Shown here: positions 54,228 through 63,743 of the stretch, one piece after another
Position numbering within the stretch: the first letter of the stretch is position 1
How the letters are laid out: each line of letters begins with the position of its first letter
From: Parvularculaceae bacterium
Lineage (GTDB): Bacteria; Pseudomonadota; Alphaproteobacteria; Caulobacterales; Parvularculaceae
DNA length: 64,000 nt
Assembly: GCA_020446945.1 (NCBI GenBank)
Contig: JAGRDS010000010.1
Coordinates: 109,840-173,839, forward strand
Reading direction: 5' to 3'
Notes under the pieces: generated by a model
What the model was told of the DNA's origin: nothing
The model's database searches: none
What the model saw: only the letters and a program-made list of their open reading frames with translations
Position numbers and translations under genes: made by a program

Positions 54228-56987
54228 ATGCTCGACAAAGCCTTTGACCCGAAAACCGCCGAACCCCGCCTTTACGAGGCGTGGGAGCGCGACGGCGTAT
54301 TCAAGCCGTCCGGCGACGGGGAAGCGTTTACGATCGTCATTCCGCCGCCGAACGTGACCGGCTCCCTGCATATGGGGCACGCGCTCAACAATACTTTGCA
54401 GGACGTGCTTTGCCGGTTCGAACGCATGCGCGGGCGGCGCGTTCTCTGGCAGCCGGGATGCGATCACGCCGGCATCGCGACGCAGATGGTCGTCGAGCGC
54501 CAGATGATGGAGCGTCAGGAACCCAGGCGTTCTGAAATCGGCCGCGAAAAATTCATCGAAAAAGTCTGGAAATGGAAAGCCGAAAGCGGCGGCGCGATCG
54601 TCGCGCAGTTGAAGCGTCTCGGCGCATCCTGCGACTGGAGCCGCGAGCGCTTCACGATGGACGAAGGTCTTTCCGAAGCGGTCAAAAAGGTTTTCGTGCA
54701 GCTTTACCGCGAGGGCCTCATCTATCGCGACAAGCGGCTCGTCAACTGGGATCCGAAACTGCTGACCGCGATTTCCGATCTCGAAGTCGAGAACACGGAA
54801 GTCGCCGGCCAGTTCTGGCATTTCAAATATCCGCTTGAAAACGGCGAGACCTACCGGTTCCCCATCGCCTATGACGAGGACGGCGAACCGACCGAATGGG
54901 AAACGCGCGATTACATCTCGATCGCCACGACGCGCCCTGAAACGATGCTGGGCGACGGCGCTGTCGCGGTTCATCCCTCCGACAAGCGTTACGCGCCGAT
55001 CGTCGGCAAGAAATGCCTCTTGCCGCTCGCCGATCGCTACATTCCGATCATCACCGACGATTATCCCGACCCCGATTTCGGATCCGGCGCGGTGAAAATC
55101 ACGGGCGCGCATGATTTCAACGACTACAAGGTCGCCACGCGCAACGACATCAGGCTTTACGTGTTGATGGACGAGCATGCGAAAATGCTCGACGCCGATT
55201 ACATCCCTGAAAAATACCGCGGGCTCGACCGGTTCGAAGCGCGCCGGCAGGTTGTCGCGGATATCGACGAACGCGGTCTTCTCATCAAAACGGAAGACAA
55301 GAAGATCATGCAGCCATTCGGCGACCGGTCCGGCGTCGTCATCGAACCGATGTTGACCGATCAATGGTATGTCGACGCCGAGACGCTGGCGAAAAAGGCG
55401 ATTGCGGCAGTGGAGGGCGGGCGCACGCGCTTCGTGCCGGAGAACTGGACGAAAACCTATTTCCAGTGGATGCGCAATATCGAGCCCTGGTGCGTGTCGC
55501 GCCAGCTTTGGTGGGGACACCAGATCCCGGCCTGGTATGGACCGGACGGGCATGTCTACGTCGCCGAAACGGAAGAAGAGGCGACGAAGGAAGCGATACG
55601 CCGTTACACGGCCGAAGGTTACAGCCTTGAAGACATCAACAACATGCGCCGGCATGAAGGCGGCGAAGGGCCGTTGCTCGTGCGCGACGAGGATGTTCTC
55701 GACACCTGGTTTTCGTCCGCGCTCTGGCCGTTTTCGACGCTCGGCTGGCCGGATGATACGCCGGAACTGAAAGCGCATTATCCGACGAGCGTTCTCGTCA
55801 CCGCCTTTGACATCATTTTCTTCTGGGTCGCCCGCATGATGATGATGGGCTGTCACTTCATGAAGGAAATTCCGTTCAAGGATGTTTATATTCACGCGCT
55901 GGTTCTCGATGAGAAGGGCCAGAAAATGTCGAAGTCGAAGGGGAATGTCATCGACCCCCTCATCCTCATCGACAAATACGGCGCCGATGCGCTTCGTTTC
56001 ACACTGGCGGCCATGGCCGCGCAAGGGCGCAATATCCGCCTTTCCGAAGCGCGCGTCGAAGGATACCGCAATTTCGGCACCAAGCTCTGGAACGCGGCGC
56101 GCTTTTGCGAAATGAACGAGTGCGCATTCGATCCGGCATTCAAGCCGGGTGACGCGCGCCAGACGCTCAACAAATGGATCATTCACGAGGCGGGCCGCTG
56201 CGCGGAGGAAACGACGGCGGCGCTTGAAACCTATCGTTTCAACGATGCGGCGGGCGCGCTCTACCGGTTCGTCTGGAACGTATTCTGCGATTGGCATCTT
56301 GAACTCGCCAAGCCGATCCTGATGGGCGCCGACGGGGAGGCGAAGGACGAAACGCGAAAGGCGACGGCCTTTGTGCTGACGCAGATCATGAAGCTGCTGC
56401 ATCCTTTCATGCCGTTCGTCACCGAGGAACTCTGGGGCGGGAGCGCCCGGCGCGAAAGCGCGCTCGTCATCGCCGATTGGCCGCATGCCGCCGAATTTCC
56501 CGCAGCCGGCGATGCGGCGGCGGAAATCAACTGGATGATCGGCCTCATCACCGCGATCCGCTCGGCGCGTGCGGAGATGAACGTTCCCGCCGGCGCGAAA
56601 ATTCCAATGGTCGCGATCGCGCCGGATGCGGCCGTTTCGCTCAAACTCGATCTTCACCGCGAGTTGATCCTGCGCCTCGCGCGGCTTGAATCGATCCATG
56701 TCGCGCCCGCCGCGCCGAAGGGCGCGGTGCAGATCGTTCACGAGCGCGGCGTATTCGCCTTGCCGCTTGCGGGGATCATCGACATCGATGCGGAAAAGGC
56801 GCGGCTGGGGAAAGAGATCGACAAATGCGACAAGGAGATCGCGGCGATCGACAAGAAACTCGCGAACGCGAATTTCGTCGAGCGCGCGCCGGCGGAGATT
56901 GTCGAGGAAAACCGCGAACGCCGCGTCGCCTTCTGCGAACGCAAGGAAAAACTCGCCGCCGCGCTGACGCAGATTTCCGGCGCCTGA
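54228..56987 (+). CDS. valS: Valyl-tRNA synthetase
   Basis: A 919-residue class I aminoacyl-tRNA synthetase that charges tRNA-Val. The HIGH motif appears as SLHMGHALNN near residue 47, the KMSKS motif as QKMSKSKGN near 565, and the editing (CP1) domain between them contains TTRPETMLGDGAVAVHP. A C-terminal coiled coil (after about 855, EKARLGKEIDKCDKEIAAIDKKLAN) is usual for ValRS. ATG 54228 is used; no strong ribosome site is visible upstream. It ends about 460 bases before the converging flavoprotein gene. Confidence 0.98.
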   Translation: MLDKAFDPKTAEPRLYEAWERDGVFKPSGDGEAFTIVIPPPNVTGSLHMGHALNNTLQDVLCRFERMRGRRVLWQPGCDHAGIATQMVVERQMMERQEPRRSEIGREKFIEKVWKWKAESGGAIVAQLKRLGASCDWSRERFTMDEGLSEAVKKVFVQLYREGLIYRDKRLVNWDPKLLTAISDLEVENTEVAGQFWHFKYPLENGETYRFPIAYDEDGEPTEWETRDYISIATTRPETMLGDGAVAVHPSDKRYAPIVGKKCLLPLADRYIPIITDDYPDPDFGSGAVKITGAHDFNDYKVATRNDIRLYVLMDEHAKMLDADYIPEKYRGLDRFEARRQVVADIDERGLLIKTEDKKIMQPFGDRSGVVIEPMLTDQWYVDAETLAKKAIAAVEGGRTRFVPENWTKTYFQWMRNIEPWCVSRQLWWGHQIPAWYGPDGHVYVAETEEEATKEAIRRYTAEGYSLEDINNMRRHEGGEGPLLVRDEDVLDTWFSSALWPFSTLGWPDDTPELKAHYPTSVLVTAFDIIFFWVARMMMMGCHFMKEIPFKDVYIHALVLDEKGQKMSKSKGNVIDPLILIDKYGADALRFTLAAMAAQGRNIRLSEARVEGYRNFGTKLWNAARFCEMNECAFDPAFKPGDARQTLNKWIIHEAGRCAEETTAALETYRFNDAAGALYRFVWNVFCDWHLELAKPILMGADGEAKDETRKATAFVLTQIMKLLHPFMPFVTEELWGGSARRESALVIADWPHAAEFPAAGDAAAEINWMIGLITAIRSARAEMNVPAGAKIPMVAIAPDAAVSLKLDLHRELILRLARLESIHVAPAAPKGAVQIVHERGVFALPLAGIIDIDAEKARLGKEIDKCDKEIAAIDKKLANANFVERAPAEIVEENRERRVAFCERKEKLAAALTQISGA

Positions 56988-57445
56988 GAGATCGCGCGGG
57001 CCGCCGGCGGAAAATTCGCGCATCGCGTGAACGCACGGCGCGGGATAAATGCGCGCCGCCGCGGGGGCTGTGCTTTTCATCGCGTATCCTCCTTTCTTCT
57101 TTTCCTTCGCGCGTCATCGCGGGGGCCGCGCACCGCGCCCAAACCGCAATGACAGCGGCCGACGCGATAATCATAAGGGCGCCGGAAGGGAGGGGGATAA
57201 GTAGGGGGATAACTTGGAAAGCGGTGCGATATCAGCGCGCTATATGGTTAACGCGCGGGGACGTCGAAAAATTTTTTCGCCGGTGGACGCTGTTTTTCAC
57301 GTTCGGCCGCTGCGGGGCGGGGCGCCGCGCCGAATCCGCTATCGGGCGAAGCGTTCGCTGTGACGGGCCTGAGGGGTGGGCGTTTTCATCTCGCCCCGCA
57401 GTGCGGGAAGATAGTCGGCGCCCTGAATGATTATCAGATGCGCCG
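56988..57445. other. Intergenic region after valS
   Basis: No gene is supported. A perfect direct repeat AGGGGGATAA occurs at 57191-57200 and 57203-57212. On the minus strand, AAGGAGG precedes an ATG at 57080, but the frame that follows runs antisense through valS and is not convincing. Confidence 0.45.
57191..57212. repeat. Two direct repeats resembling half DnaA boxes
   Basis: AGGGGGATAA is repeated perfectly at 57191-57200 and 57203-57212 (12-base period). The reverse complement TTATCCCCCT resembles DnaA boxes (TTATCCACA) only in TTATCC. Confidence 0.35.
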
Positions 57446-58513
57446 TTAATCCGCCGGCGTTGTTCCCGTCACTGTTCTTTGCAGTTCCCTCGCGCTCGTC
57501 GTGTGCTGGAATTTTAGTTTGCGGTCCGGAAAGACATAGTGAAACGCGCCATGGCTCATCAGCGCGGATTCATGGAAACCCGACAAAATGAGTTTCAGCT
57601 TGCCGGGATAACTCGCCATGTCGCCGATGCAGAAAATGCCGGGCGTTGAGCTTTCGAATTTTTCCGTATCGACCGCGATGCGGTTTTCATTGAGGTTGAG
57701 GCCGAAACCCGCGATCGGTCCGAGCTTCATCGTGAGGCCGTAAAAGGCGAGCAGACGCTCGCAGCCGATGATGCCGGCGCCGCCTTGCGTATCTTCGATT
57801 GCAACGCCGGATATGGCGCCGTCGTCGCCTTCAAGCCCTTTGATCTGCGCGATTTTAAGATCGATCTTTCCGGCGTCGGCGAGCGCGCGCATGCGCGCGA
57901 CGCTTTCGGGCGCGCCGCGAAATTCATCGCGCCGGTGGATCAGCGTCACATGTTCCGCGACCGGTTCGAGATTGATCGTCCAGTCGAGCGCCGAATCGCC
58001 GCCGCCGGCGATGACCAGTTTTTTTCCGGCGAAGGCGTCGCGTTTTCGAACCGCGTAAAAAACCGACTTTCCCTCAAACGCCTCAATGCCGGGAATGGGT
58101 GGTTTCTTCGGCGTGAACGACCCGCCGCCGGCCGCGACAATGATCGCTTTCGCCTCGATCACCGTGCCGAGATCGGTGGCGATGCGCCATCCGCTTTCGG
58201 TCTTTTCAAGGCTGTCCGCCATTTCGTTGAGGTGAAATACAGCTCCGAACGGCGCGATCTGTTCAAGCAGGCGCGCTGTCAGGTCGGCGCCTGTAATGAC
58301 CGGGATGCCCGGAATGTCGAGAATGGGTTTTTCAGGATAAAGCTCGGCGCATTGGCCGCCGGGTTTGTCCTGAATGTCGATGACATGCGACTTGATGCCG
58401 AGAAGGCCGAGTTCGAATACGGCGAAGAGACCGCACGGACCCGCGCCGATGATAACGGCGTCGGTCTCGTGCCTGCCACCCGGCTCCGCCGATTGAACGC
58501 CGTCAACGCTCAT
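57446..58513 (-). CDS. Ferredoxin-NADP(+) reductase-like flavoprotein (TrxB fold)
   Basis: A 355-residue FAD/NADPH oxidoreductase. The FAD dinucleotide motif IIGAGPCGLFAVFE is near residue 21, GGQCAELYPEKPI follows, and the NADPH motif IAGGGDSALDW is at about residue 170, with FCIGDMASYPGKLKLI near the C-terminus. The protein has no CxxC, so it is not a thioredoxin reductase; by family it is a TrxB-like ferredoxin/flavodoxin-NADP reductase. It acts in the cytoplasm and would supply reduced ferredoxin. It ends near valS and converges with it. Confidence 0.92.
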   Translation of the reverse strand: MSVDGVQSAEPGGRHETDAVIIGAGPCGLFAVFELGLLGIKSHVIDIQDKPGGQCAELYPEKPILDIPGIPVITGADLTARLLEQIAPFGAVFHLNEMADSLEKTESGWRIATDLGTVIEAKAIIVAAGGGSFTPKKPPIPGIEAFEGKSVFYAVRKRDAFAGKKLVIAGGGDSALDWTINLEPVAEHVTLIHRRDEFRGAPESVARMRALADAGKIDLKIAQIKGLEGDDGAISGVAIEDTQGGAGIIGCERLLAFYGLTMKLGPIAGFGLNLNENRIAVDTEKFESSTPGIFCIGDMASYPGKLKLILSGFHESALMSHGAFHYVFPDRKLKFQHTTSARELQRTVTGTTPAD

Positions 58514-58581
58514 TTCCCGTCGGCCTCCCGCGTCGGCCCGTAAGGCCGGCGGACCAGCCTATCGGATGTCGCGCCCTGAAT

Positions 58582-58609
58582 GAAAGGCCGCGCCGAATAT
58601 CGGCCTTTC
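58582..58609 (-). terminator. Hairpin after the S9 peptidase gene
   Basis: GAAAGGCCG (58582-58590) pairs with CGGCCTTTC (58601-58609), directly after the S9 stop on the minus strand; the 3' arm itself supplies a short T stretch. Confidence 0.65.
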
Positions 58610-60672
58610 TATTCGTTTTCAGCTTCGTCCTTCGATTTCGCCGGATCATATTTGGCGAACCAGCCCATTATATTGTCGGTCTTGGCGATGAGCCGGCTCG
58701 GGCGCGAGGCGATATAATGCGGAGAGCCGGGAACGCGCACGAGCGCGGTGTCGATCTTGCGCAGTTTGAGCGCGCCGTAAAACTGCTCCGCCTCCCATGT
58801 CGGCGTGCGCCAGTCTTCCTCCCCGACCATCACCATGGTCGGCGTTTCGACATTGCCGACAAGCGAGAGGGGGGAGAGTTTCCAGTAGGTTTCGCGGTCC
58901 TCCCACGGGTCGGCGCGTATCCAGTGGCGGCGCACAAAGGCGCCGATATCGCCGAGCAACGCCATGGTCGACCAGTTGATGACGGGCTTGACCGTTGCGG
59001 CCGCTGCAAAACGGTTCGTCTTGCCGACGATCCACGCGGTCAGAACGCCGCCGCCCGATCCGCCGGTCACGAAGAGGCGCTTCGGATCGACATATTTTTT
59101 CGCGATGAGCGTATCGACGACGCTCATCAGGTCGTCATAGTCATTGCCGGGATAGGCGAGATCGATCAGTTGCGCGAACTCCTCGCCATAGCCGGTCGAG
59201 CCGCGCGGATTTACGTACACCGTGACATAGCCTTCCGCCGCGTAGCGCTGGATTTCAGCGGCAAATGTCGGACCGTATTGCGTGAACGGCCCGCCGTGAA
59301 TCTCCAGGATCATCGGATAGCTGGCGTCTGCGTTGAAGCCGTGCGGCAGCGCGATCCAGGCTTCGATCTCGCGCCCGTCGAACGATGACTTCACCTTGAT
59401 TTCTTCAAGGCGCGCCATGTCGAGATAGGGGAGCAGGTCGGAATTGAGATCGGTCAGTATTTTCGGCGCGCCGCCGCGCCAGTAGCCGATTTCCGCCGGG
59501 CGGTCTGCGAAACCGGCCGTAAATGCGATCGACCCGTTTTTCGCGACGGAAAAACTTCCCGACGCATACGGGCGCCCGAGCGATGTGCCGCCGACGCCTT
59601 TGACAAGCGTTTGCGCGCCCCCGCCCGATCCGAAAGACACGAGATGGATGTCGCCGTCGACTTCCGTCTGCGCGACGACGGCGCCGCCGCGCCAGGCGAT
59701 GGCGTCGATATTGCGGTCAAAATTTTCCGTCAGGTTGCGCACACCCGACCCGTCGCGGTTCATGACGTAAAGATCAGCCTCCTGATAGGATTTCAGCTTG
59801 TCGTCATAACCGATAAAAGCGATGCGCCGCCCGTCCGGCGAAACGGCGGGCGAAAAATCCGGACCGTCGCGATGCGTCAGCGCGCGCATCGAAAGATCTT
59901 CAAGATCGACGGCGTAAATCTCGCTCTCGATCGGATCGAGATATGCGTCCTCGACGTCATTGCCGACAACGAGAAGCGTTGAATTGTCGAGCCATTGCGG
60001 GGCGCCGAAATCATTCTCGCCTTTCGTCACCTGCCGCGGCGTTCCGCCTTCGGCCGGAATGGTGAAAACATGCGTCGTTCCGTAGGGAAGGTAACCCGCG
60101 CCGTCGAAACGGATCTGCATCTTGTCGAACACGCGCACCGGCGCGTTCCATTTCGCGCCTTCGGGCGCTTTCACCGGTTTGGCGAGGCTTGGCGCGTCTT
60201 CGCGAACGAGCATTGAAAACGCGATGGTTTTTCCGTCCGGCGACCAGACGGGCGCGCCCGGCCCCTCGGGCAGTTGCGCAAGCGAAAAACTCTCGCCGCT
60301 ATCGGCATAGAGAACGCGAAGCTCGGACGAGTTTTCCCCAGGCGCAAGATAAAGAAGGCGATCGCCGTCCGGCGACCAGCGCGCCCCTGCGATCGATCCC
60401 GCGCCGTCGATCAGCGGGCGGTGCGCGCCCGAAGCGGTGTCGATCGTCCAAAGATCGGCGGTGTTCGCGTCCTTCATCTTGTCCATCGAATGGCGCGCGT
60501 AAACGATCATGCGCCCGTTCGGCGAAATTTGCGGATCATCGGCGTATTCGAGATCGAACACGCGCTCAGCGGTGAATTTGCGCGGATTGTCCGCCTCGTC
60601 CTTATCGGCGGCGAGCGCGGGCGCGGCGACGAACGCTGCGGCGAGGCAGCCGGTCGCAATCCTCGTGGTCAT
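58609..60672 (-). CDS. Exported S9-family (prolyl-oligopeptidase/acylaminoacyl) peptidase
   Basis: A 687-residue serine peptidase with signal peptide (MTTRIATGCLAAAFVAAPALAAD). The N-terminal beta-propeller (about 30-415) has WD40/TolB-like repeats such as PQISPNGRMIVYARH, ARWSPDGDRLLYL and PVWSPDGKTIAFS. The C-terminal alpha/beta hydrolase has the nucleophile in TGGSGGGVLTAW, the acid in GEEDWRTP and the histidine in PGSPHYIASRPS. It cleaves small peptides or N-acylated peptides in the periplasm. ATG 60672 has GAGGGG upstream; upstream in-frame residues look non-coding. A hairpin follows its stop. Confidence 0.95.
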   Translation of the reverse strand: MTTRIATGCLAAAFVAAPALAADKDEADNPRKFTAERVFDLEYADDPQISPNGRMIVYARHSMDKMKDANTADLWTIDTASGAHRPLIDGAGSIAGARWSPDGDRLLYLAPGENSSELRVLYADSGESFSLAQLPEGPGAPVWSPDGKTIAFSMLVREDAPSLAKPVKAPEGAKWNAPVRVFDKMQIRFDGAGYLPYGTTHVFTIPAEGGTPRQVTKGENDFGAPQWLDNSTLLVVGNDVEDAYLDPIESEIYAVDLEDLSMRALTHRDGPDFSPAVSPDGRRIAFIGYDDKLKSYQEADLYVMNRDGSGVRNLTENFDRNIDAIAWRGGAVVAQTEVDGDIHLVSFGSGGGAQTLVKGVGGTSLGRPYASGSFSVAKNGSIAFTAGFADRPAEIGYWRGGAPKILTDLNSDLLPYLDMARLEEIKVKSSFDGREIEAWIALPHGFNADASYPMILEIHGGPFTQYGPTFAAEIQRYAAEGYVTVYVNPRGSTGYGEEFAQLIDLAYPGNDYDDLMSVVDTLIAKKYVDPKRLFVTGGSGGGVLTAWIVGKTNRFAAAATVKPVINWSTMALLGDIGAFVRRHWIRADPWEDRETYWKLSPLSLVGNVETPTMVMVGEEDWRTPTWEAEQFYGALKLRKIDTALVRVPGSPHYIASRPSRLIAKTDNIMGWFAKYDPAKSKDEAENE

Positions 60673-60741
60673 CAAAATCCCCTCTTGGTCATTTGTCTCT
60701 GGCCGCAACGCTACCCCATTCGGGCGCTCGCGCAACAGCGC

Positions 60742-61827
60742 TCAGTTTTTCGCAGGTGCGGTATCGGCGAGCAGGCGGGCGAGATGATCCTCCCACAGCG
60801 CGGCCCAGGTGTGCGTGCCGTGTCCGTGCGTCTGCGCGCTTGCGGGGATCAAAACAAATTCGCCGTTTTCAAGACGCGCGGCCGCGCGCTCGGCGACGCC
60901 AAGCTCGGGCGGATTGATGAAATCGTCGGCTGAATTTATCCAGACGACGCGCGCCTTGATTTTTTCAAGATCGCGCAAGGGATCGTAACTCTTCGACGCC
61001 GACACCTGGTACAGCCAGTCATTCGCGTCCATTCCGTCGATATATCCGGCGACTCGCGCTTCGACCATCGGGTCGACCGCCGCGCGCGTCGGGTATTCCT
61101 CCTGGAGCGGTATCGCCGATCCGCCGGCGATAAGAAGAAGGCTGGCGACAGTCCTCAGCGCCTGTTCGGGCTGTTCTTCATATTCGCCGCCCTTCCAGTC
61201 GGGATCGTTGCGGATCGCATCGATCGACAATTTTCGCCACATGCGGTTGCGCCCGGCGATTTCGACAGGCTGACAGGCGAGCGGCATCATCGCTTCCACG
61301 AAATCGGGATAAATCTCGCCCCACATAAAGCCGTGCATGCAGCCCATCGACGTTCCCATCAAAAGTCTCAGGCGTTCGACGCCGAGCCCCTCGGTCAACA
61401 GCCGGTGCTGCAATGCGACCATGTCGTGATAATCATATTCGGGAAACCGCGCGCGCAGGCCGTCGCTCGGCTTTGAGGATTTACCGTGTCCGATATTGTC
61501 GGGCAGGATGATGAAATATTTCGCCGGATCCAGAAGGCCGCCCTTTTTGAACAGCACATCGGCGAATTGCGGGCGAAAGAATTGCCGCCCCGTTCCGCCC
61601 GTGCCGTGCAGGATCATCACTGCGTTGACGATCCGGCCTTCACTGTCGCGTTCCGGTTTTCCCAAAGTCGTGTAGTGCAGGTTCACCTCGTCAAGCGTTT
61701 GACCTGAGCGGAACTCGAAATTTCTGACGACGAAATCGCCTTCGCGCGCGCCTTTCGGTTCGGCGCCGGCCGCGCCATACAGAACGGCGCACAGAACAAA
61801 AGCGAATACTGTCTTGAAGCGAAGCAT
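60742..61827 (-). CDS. Exported alpha/beta hydrolase of the homoserine O-acetyltransferase-like family
   Basis: A 361-residue alpha/beta-hydrolase with a signal peptide (MLRFKTVFAFVLCAVLYGAAGAE). The core has LHGTGGTGRQF, ILPDNIGHGKSSKPSDG, the nucleophile elbow MGTSMGCMHGFMWG, and a C-terminal histidine in THGHGTHTW. The family includes MetX/homoserine O-acetyltransferase and related acylases; a signal peptide makes a biosynthetic MetX role unlikely and suggests an exported esterase or acylase. It is followed by a gap of about 70 bases and the S9 gene on the same strand. Confidence 0.87.
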   Translation of the reverse strand: MLRFKTVFAFVLCAVLYGAAGAEPKGAREGDFVVRNFEFRSGQTLDEVNLHYTTLGKPERDSEGRIVNAVMILHGTGGTGRQFFRPQFADVLFKKGGLLDPAKYFIILPDNIGHGKSSKPSDGLRARFPEYDYHDMVALQHRLLTEGLGVERLRLLMGTSMGCMHGFMWGEIYPDFVEAMMPLACQPVEIAGRNRMWRKLSIDAIRNDPDWKGGEYEEQPEQALRTVASLLLIAGGSAIPLQEEYPTRAAVDPMVEARVAGYIDGMDANDWLYQVSASKSYDPLRDLEKIKARVVWINSADDFINPPELGVAERAAARLENGEFVLIPASAQTHGHGTHTWAALWEDHLARLLADTAPAKN

Positions 61828-61863
61828 GTTTACTCTCTTTTTTCGATAGCCGGTTCCGGCTGG

Positions 61864-62286
61864 TCAGGTATTGGTCGTAAAGGGACGATAAGCGTTTTGA
61901 TCCAGTAGGATCATGAAATTGAGAACGTGCGGAAAAGCAAACCACATCGCCGGTACGAAAATAAGAATGGCGAGAACGCCGCCAAGCAATGTACGATCTC
62001 GCTCATATCCCTCGGCCCTGGTTTCGACCGGCGTCATCGTGCGGATGAGCAAGGCGGTCATTCCGATCGACATCGCGACGAGGGCGCCGATGAAAATGGC
62101 GACGAGCAGCGAGCGGTTGTTTCCGCCCGCGAAAAGCGAGGCGGGAAACCCAAAGCAAACGCCGCCAAGAAGTGCGGCCATCGCCATGCCGAAAAATCCG
62201 GACCAGAACGGGGTCGAGAAGAAAAAGTCCGGCACGCCGGCGCCTTTGGCGCCAGCGTCTATCATCGGCTTTTCCTTCATGGACAT
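61864..62286 (-). CDS. Small integral membrane protein
   Basis: A 140-residue protein with three to four predicted membrane helices (GFFGMAMAALLGGVCFG, LVAIFIGALVAMSIGMT and GVLAILIFVPAMWFAFP). No conserved functional motif is visible. ATG 62286 is used; ATG 62280 is equally possible, and neither has a strong ribosome site. It lies between the quinone oxidoreductase and the hydrolase on the same strand. Confidence 0.7.
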   Translation of the reverse strand: MSMKEKPMIDAGAKGAGVPDFFFSTPFWSGFFGMAMAALLGGVCFGFPASLFAGGNNRSLLVAIFIGALVAMSIGMTALLIRTMTPVETRAEGYERDRTLLGGVLAILIFVPAMWFAFPHVLNFMILLDQNAYRPFTTNT

Positions 62287-62305
62287 GGTGTTATTGTGTG
62301 CGGAT

Positions 62306-63313
62306 TTAGTCGATCGTCAATACGGCCTTTCCCTGCACCTTCCGGCTTTCAACGAGCTTTAACGCCTCGCCGGCCTGTTCCAGCGGAAAGCGCGCGGTGA
62401 CGCGCGGTTTAACTTTGCCTTGCGTGTACCAGTTGAGAAGTTCGCTTACATGTTCTCCATGGCGCTTCGGATCGCGCATCGTAAACGCGCCCCAGAATAC
62501 GCCGACGATCTGGCAGCTTTTCAGCAAAGTAAGATTGAGCGGCAGTTTCGGAATGCCGGCCGGAAAGCCGACGACAAGGAAACGCCCTTCCCAGGCGAGC
62601 GCGCGCACCGCAGGTTCGGCGTAATCGCCGCCGACCGCATCATAAACGACGTCGACGCCGTCGCGGCCGGTAAGTTTTGAAGCGGCGGCCTTTATCTGGT
62701 TCGAAAGCGCTTTTTGCCCCTCCTTATCGATATCTTTCGGGTAGATGATGAAATCATCAGCGCCGAGCGTGCGGGCGAACGCGGCTTTTTCCGGCGATGA
62801 AACGCCCGCGATCACTTTCGCGCCCATCGCCTTTCCTATTTCGATCGCCGCCGCGCCGACGCCGCCCGATGCGCCGAGAATGAAAAGCGACTCGCCGCTT
62901 TTGATATGCGCGCGGTCTTTAAGCGCATAATGCGACGTTCCATAAGTCATAAGAAAGCCGGCGGCTTCGTCGAACGCCATCGCGTCCGGAATTTTCACCG
63001 CTGCTTTCACGTCGACGACAAGATCGCTTGCATAACCGCCATGAAGCGTCATCGCGAGAACCCGTTCGCCTATCGCGAAAGCCGTAACGCCGTCGCCGAG
63101 CGCGTCGACTACGCCGGCGACTTCGCCGCCCGGCGCAAAGGGGCGTGGCGGGCGAAACTGGTACATGTCGCGAATAATAAGCGTATCCGGAAAATTGACG
63201 CCGGCCGCTTTCACGCTGATCCTGATCTGTCCGGGACCGGGTGCGGGCGTCGGCGCTTGCGTCAGTTTCAGGCTGTCCGGACCGCCCGGCTCATGGCTCA
63301 TCATCGCTTTCAT
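62306..63313 (-). CDS. NADPH:quinone oxidoreductase, zinc-independent MDR family
   Basis: A 335-residue medium-chain dehydrogenase/reductase of the quinone oxidoreductase branch. The N-terminus APTPAPGPGQIRISVKAAGVNFPDTLI and PFAPGGEVAG are typical, and the NADPH-binding part has LGASGGVGAAAIEIGKAMGAKV. The zinc-binding residues of alcohol dehydrogenases are absent, as in QOR. It probably reduces quinones or enals in the cytoplasm. ATG 63313 begins MKAMMSHEPGG. The small lipoprotein gene downstream is divergent, with its start 110 bases away. Confidence 0.93.
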   Translation of the reverse strand: MKAMMSHEPGGPDSLKLTQAPTPAPGPGQIRISVKAAGVNFPDTLIIRDMYQFRPPRPFAPGGEVAGVVDALGDGVTAFAIGERVLAMTLHGGYASDLVVDVKAAVKIPDAMAFDEAAGFLMTYGTSHYALKDRAHIKSGESLFILGASGGVGAAAIEIGKAMGAKVIAGVSSPEKAAFARTLGADDFIIYPKDIDKEGQKALSNQIKAAASKLTGRDGVDVVYDAVGGDYAEPAVRALAWEGRFLVVGFPAGIPKLPLNLTLLKSCQIVGVFWGAFTMRDPKRHGEHVSELLNWYTQGKVKPRVTARFPLEQAGEALKLVESRKVQGKAVLTID

Positions 63314-63422
63314 CGGAAATCCTGCTTCTTCGACTTGCGGAAAACCGGCATCTTACGCATGGTCGCGGTCTCGACAATGTCGAAGCTCACCTGCTTCGGC
63401 GCGAATTCTTGCGGAGGGTTTC

Positions 63423-63743
63423 ATGCGGATTTGGGGTCAGCTCGCCGGCGCGGGTATTGCGTTTGTACTGCTCGCCTCCTGCGCGACGGCGGCGAAATAT
63501 ACCCTGCGCGACCGGTTCGAGGCGATCGGTCTTTCGCCGGCGATGGCCGGGTGCATGGTCGATGATCTCGACGACCGGCTGGACGATCGCGACCTGCGCG
63601 ATCTCGCCGACTACTCCGTTTCGATTTCACGCGCCGACACGCCGCTGGAGGCGGTCGAGCGCCTGCTTGAAATCGACAATCCGCGCGCTGTCGCCGCCGT
63701 CGGGCGCGCCGCGTTTTCCTGCGTGACCGGATTTGTTCGGTGA
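63423..63743 (+). CDS. Small lipoprotein
   Basis: A 106-residue protein with a lipoprotein signal (IAFVLLASC, lipobox LASC). The mature part is acidic (DDLDDRLDDRDLRDLAD) and matches no family I know. GGAGGG precedes ATG 63423. Its stop overlaps the start of the MFS transporter gene (GTGA), so the two are coupled. Confidence 0.8.
   Translation: MRIWGQLAGAGIAFVLLASCATAAKYTLRDRFEAIGLSPAMAGCMVDDLDDRLDDRDLRDLADYSVSISRADTPLEAVERLLEIDNPRAVAAVGRAAFSCVTGFVR

Noticed and set aside
51024..57080. A single minus-strand frame extending about 2000 codons from ATG 57080 into the CsgG-like gene
   Set aside because: Apart from the part that is the CsgG-like protein at 50067-51023, it runs antisense to valS, popZ-like, tolC and pcm, which have clear homology and motifs. 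The long openness is due to GC-rich codon bias.
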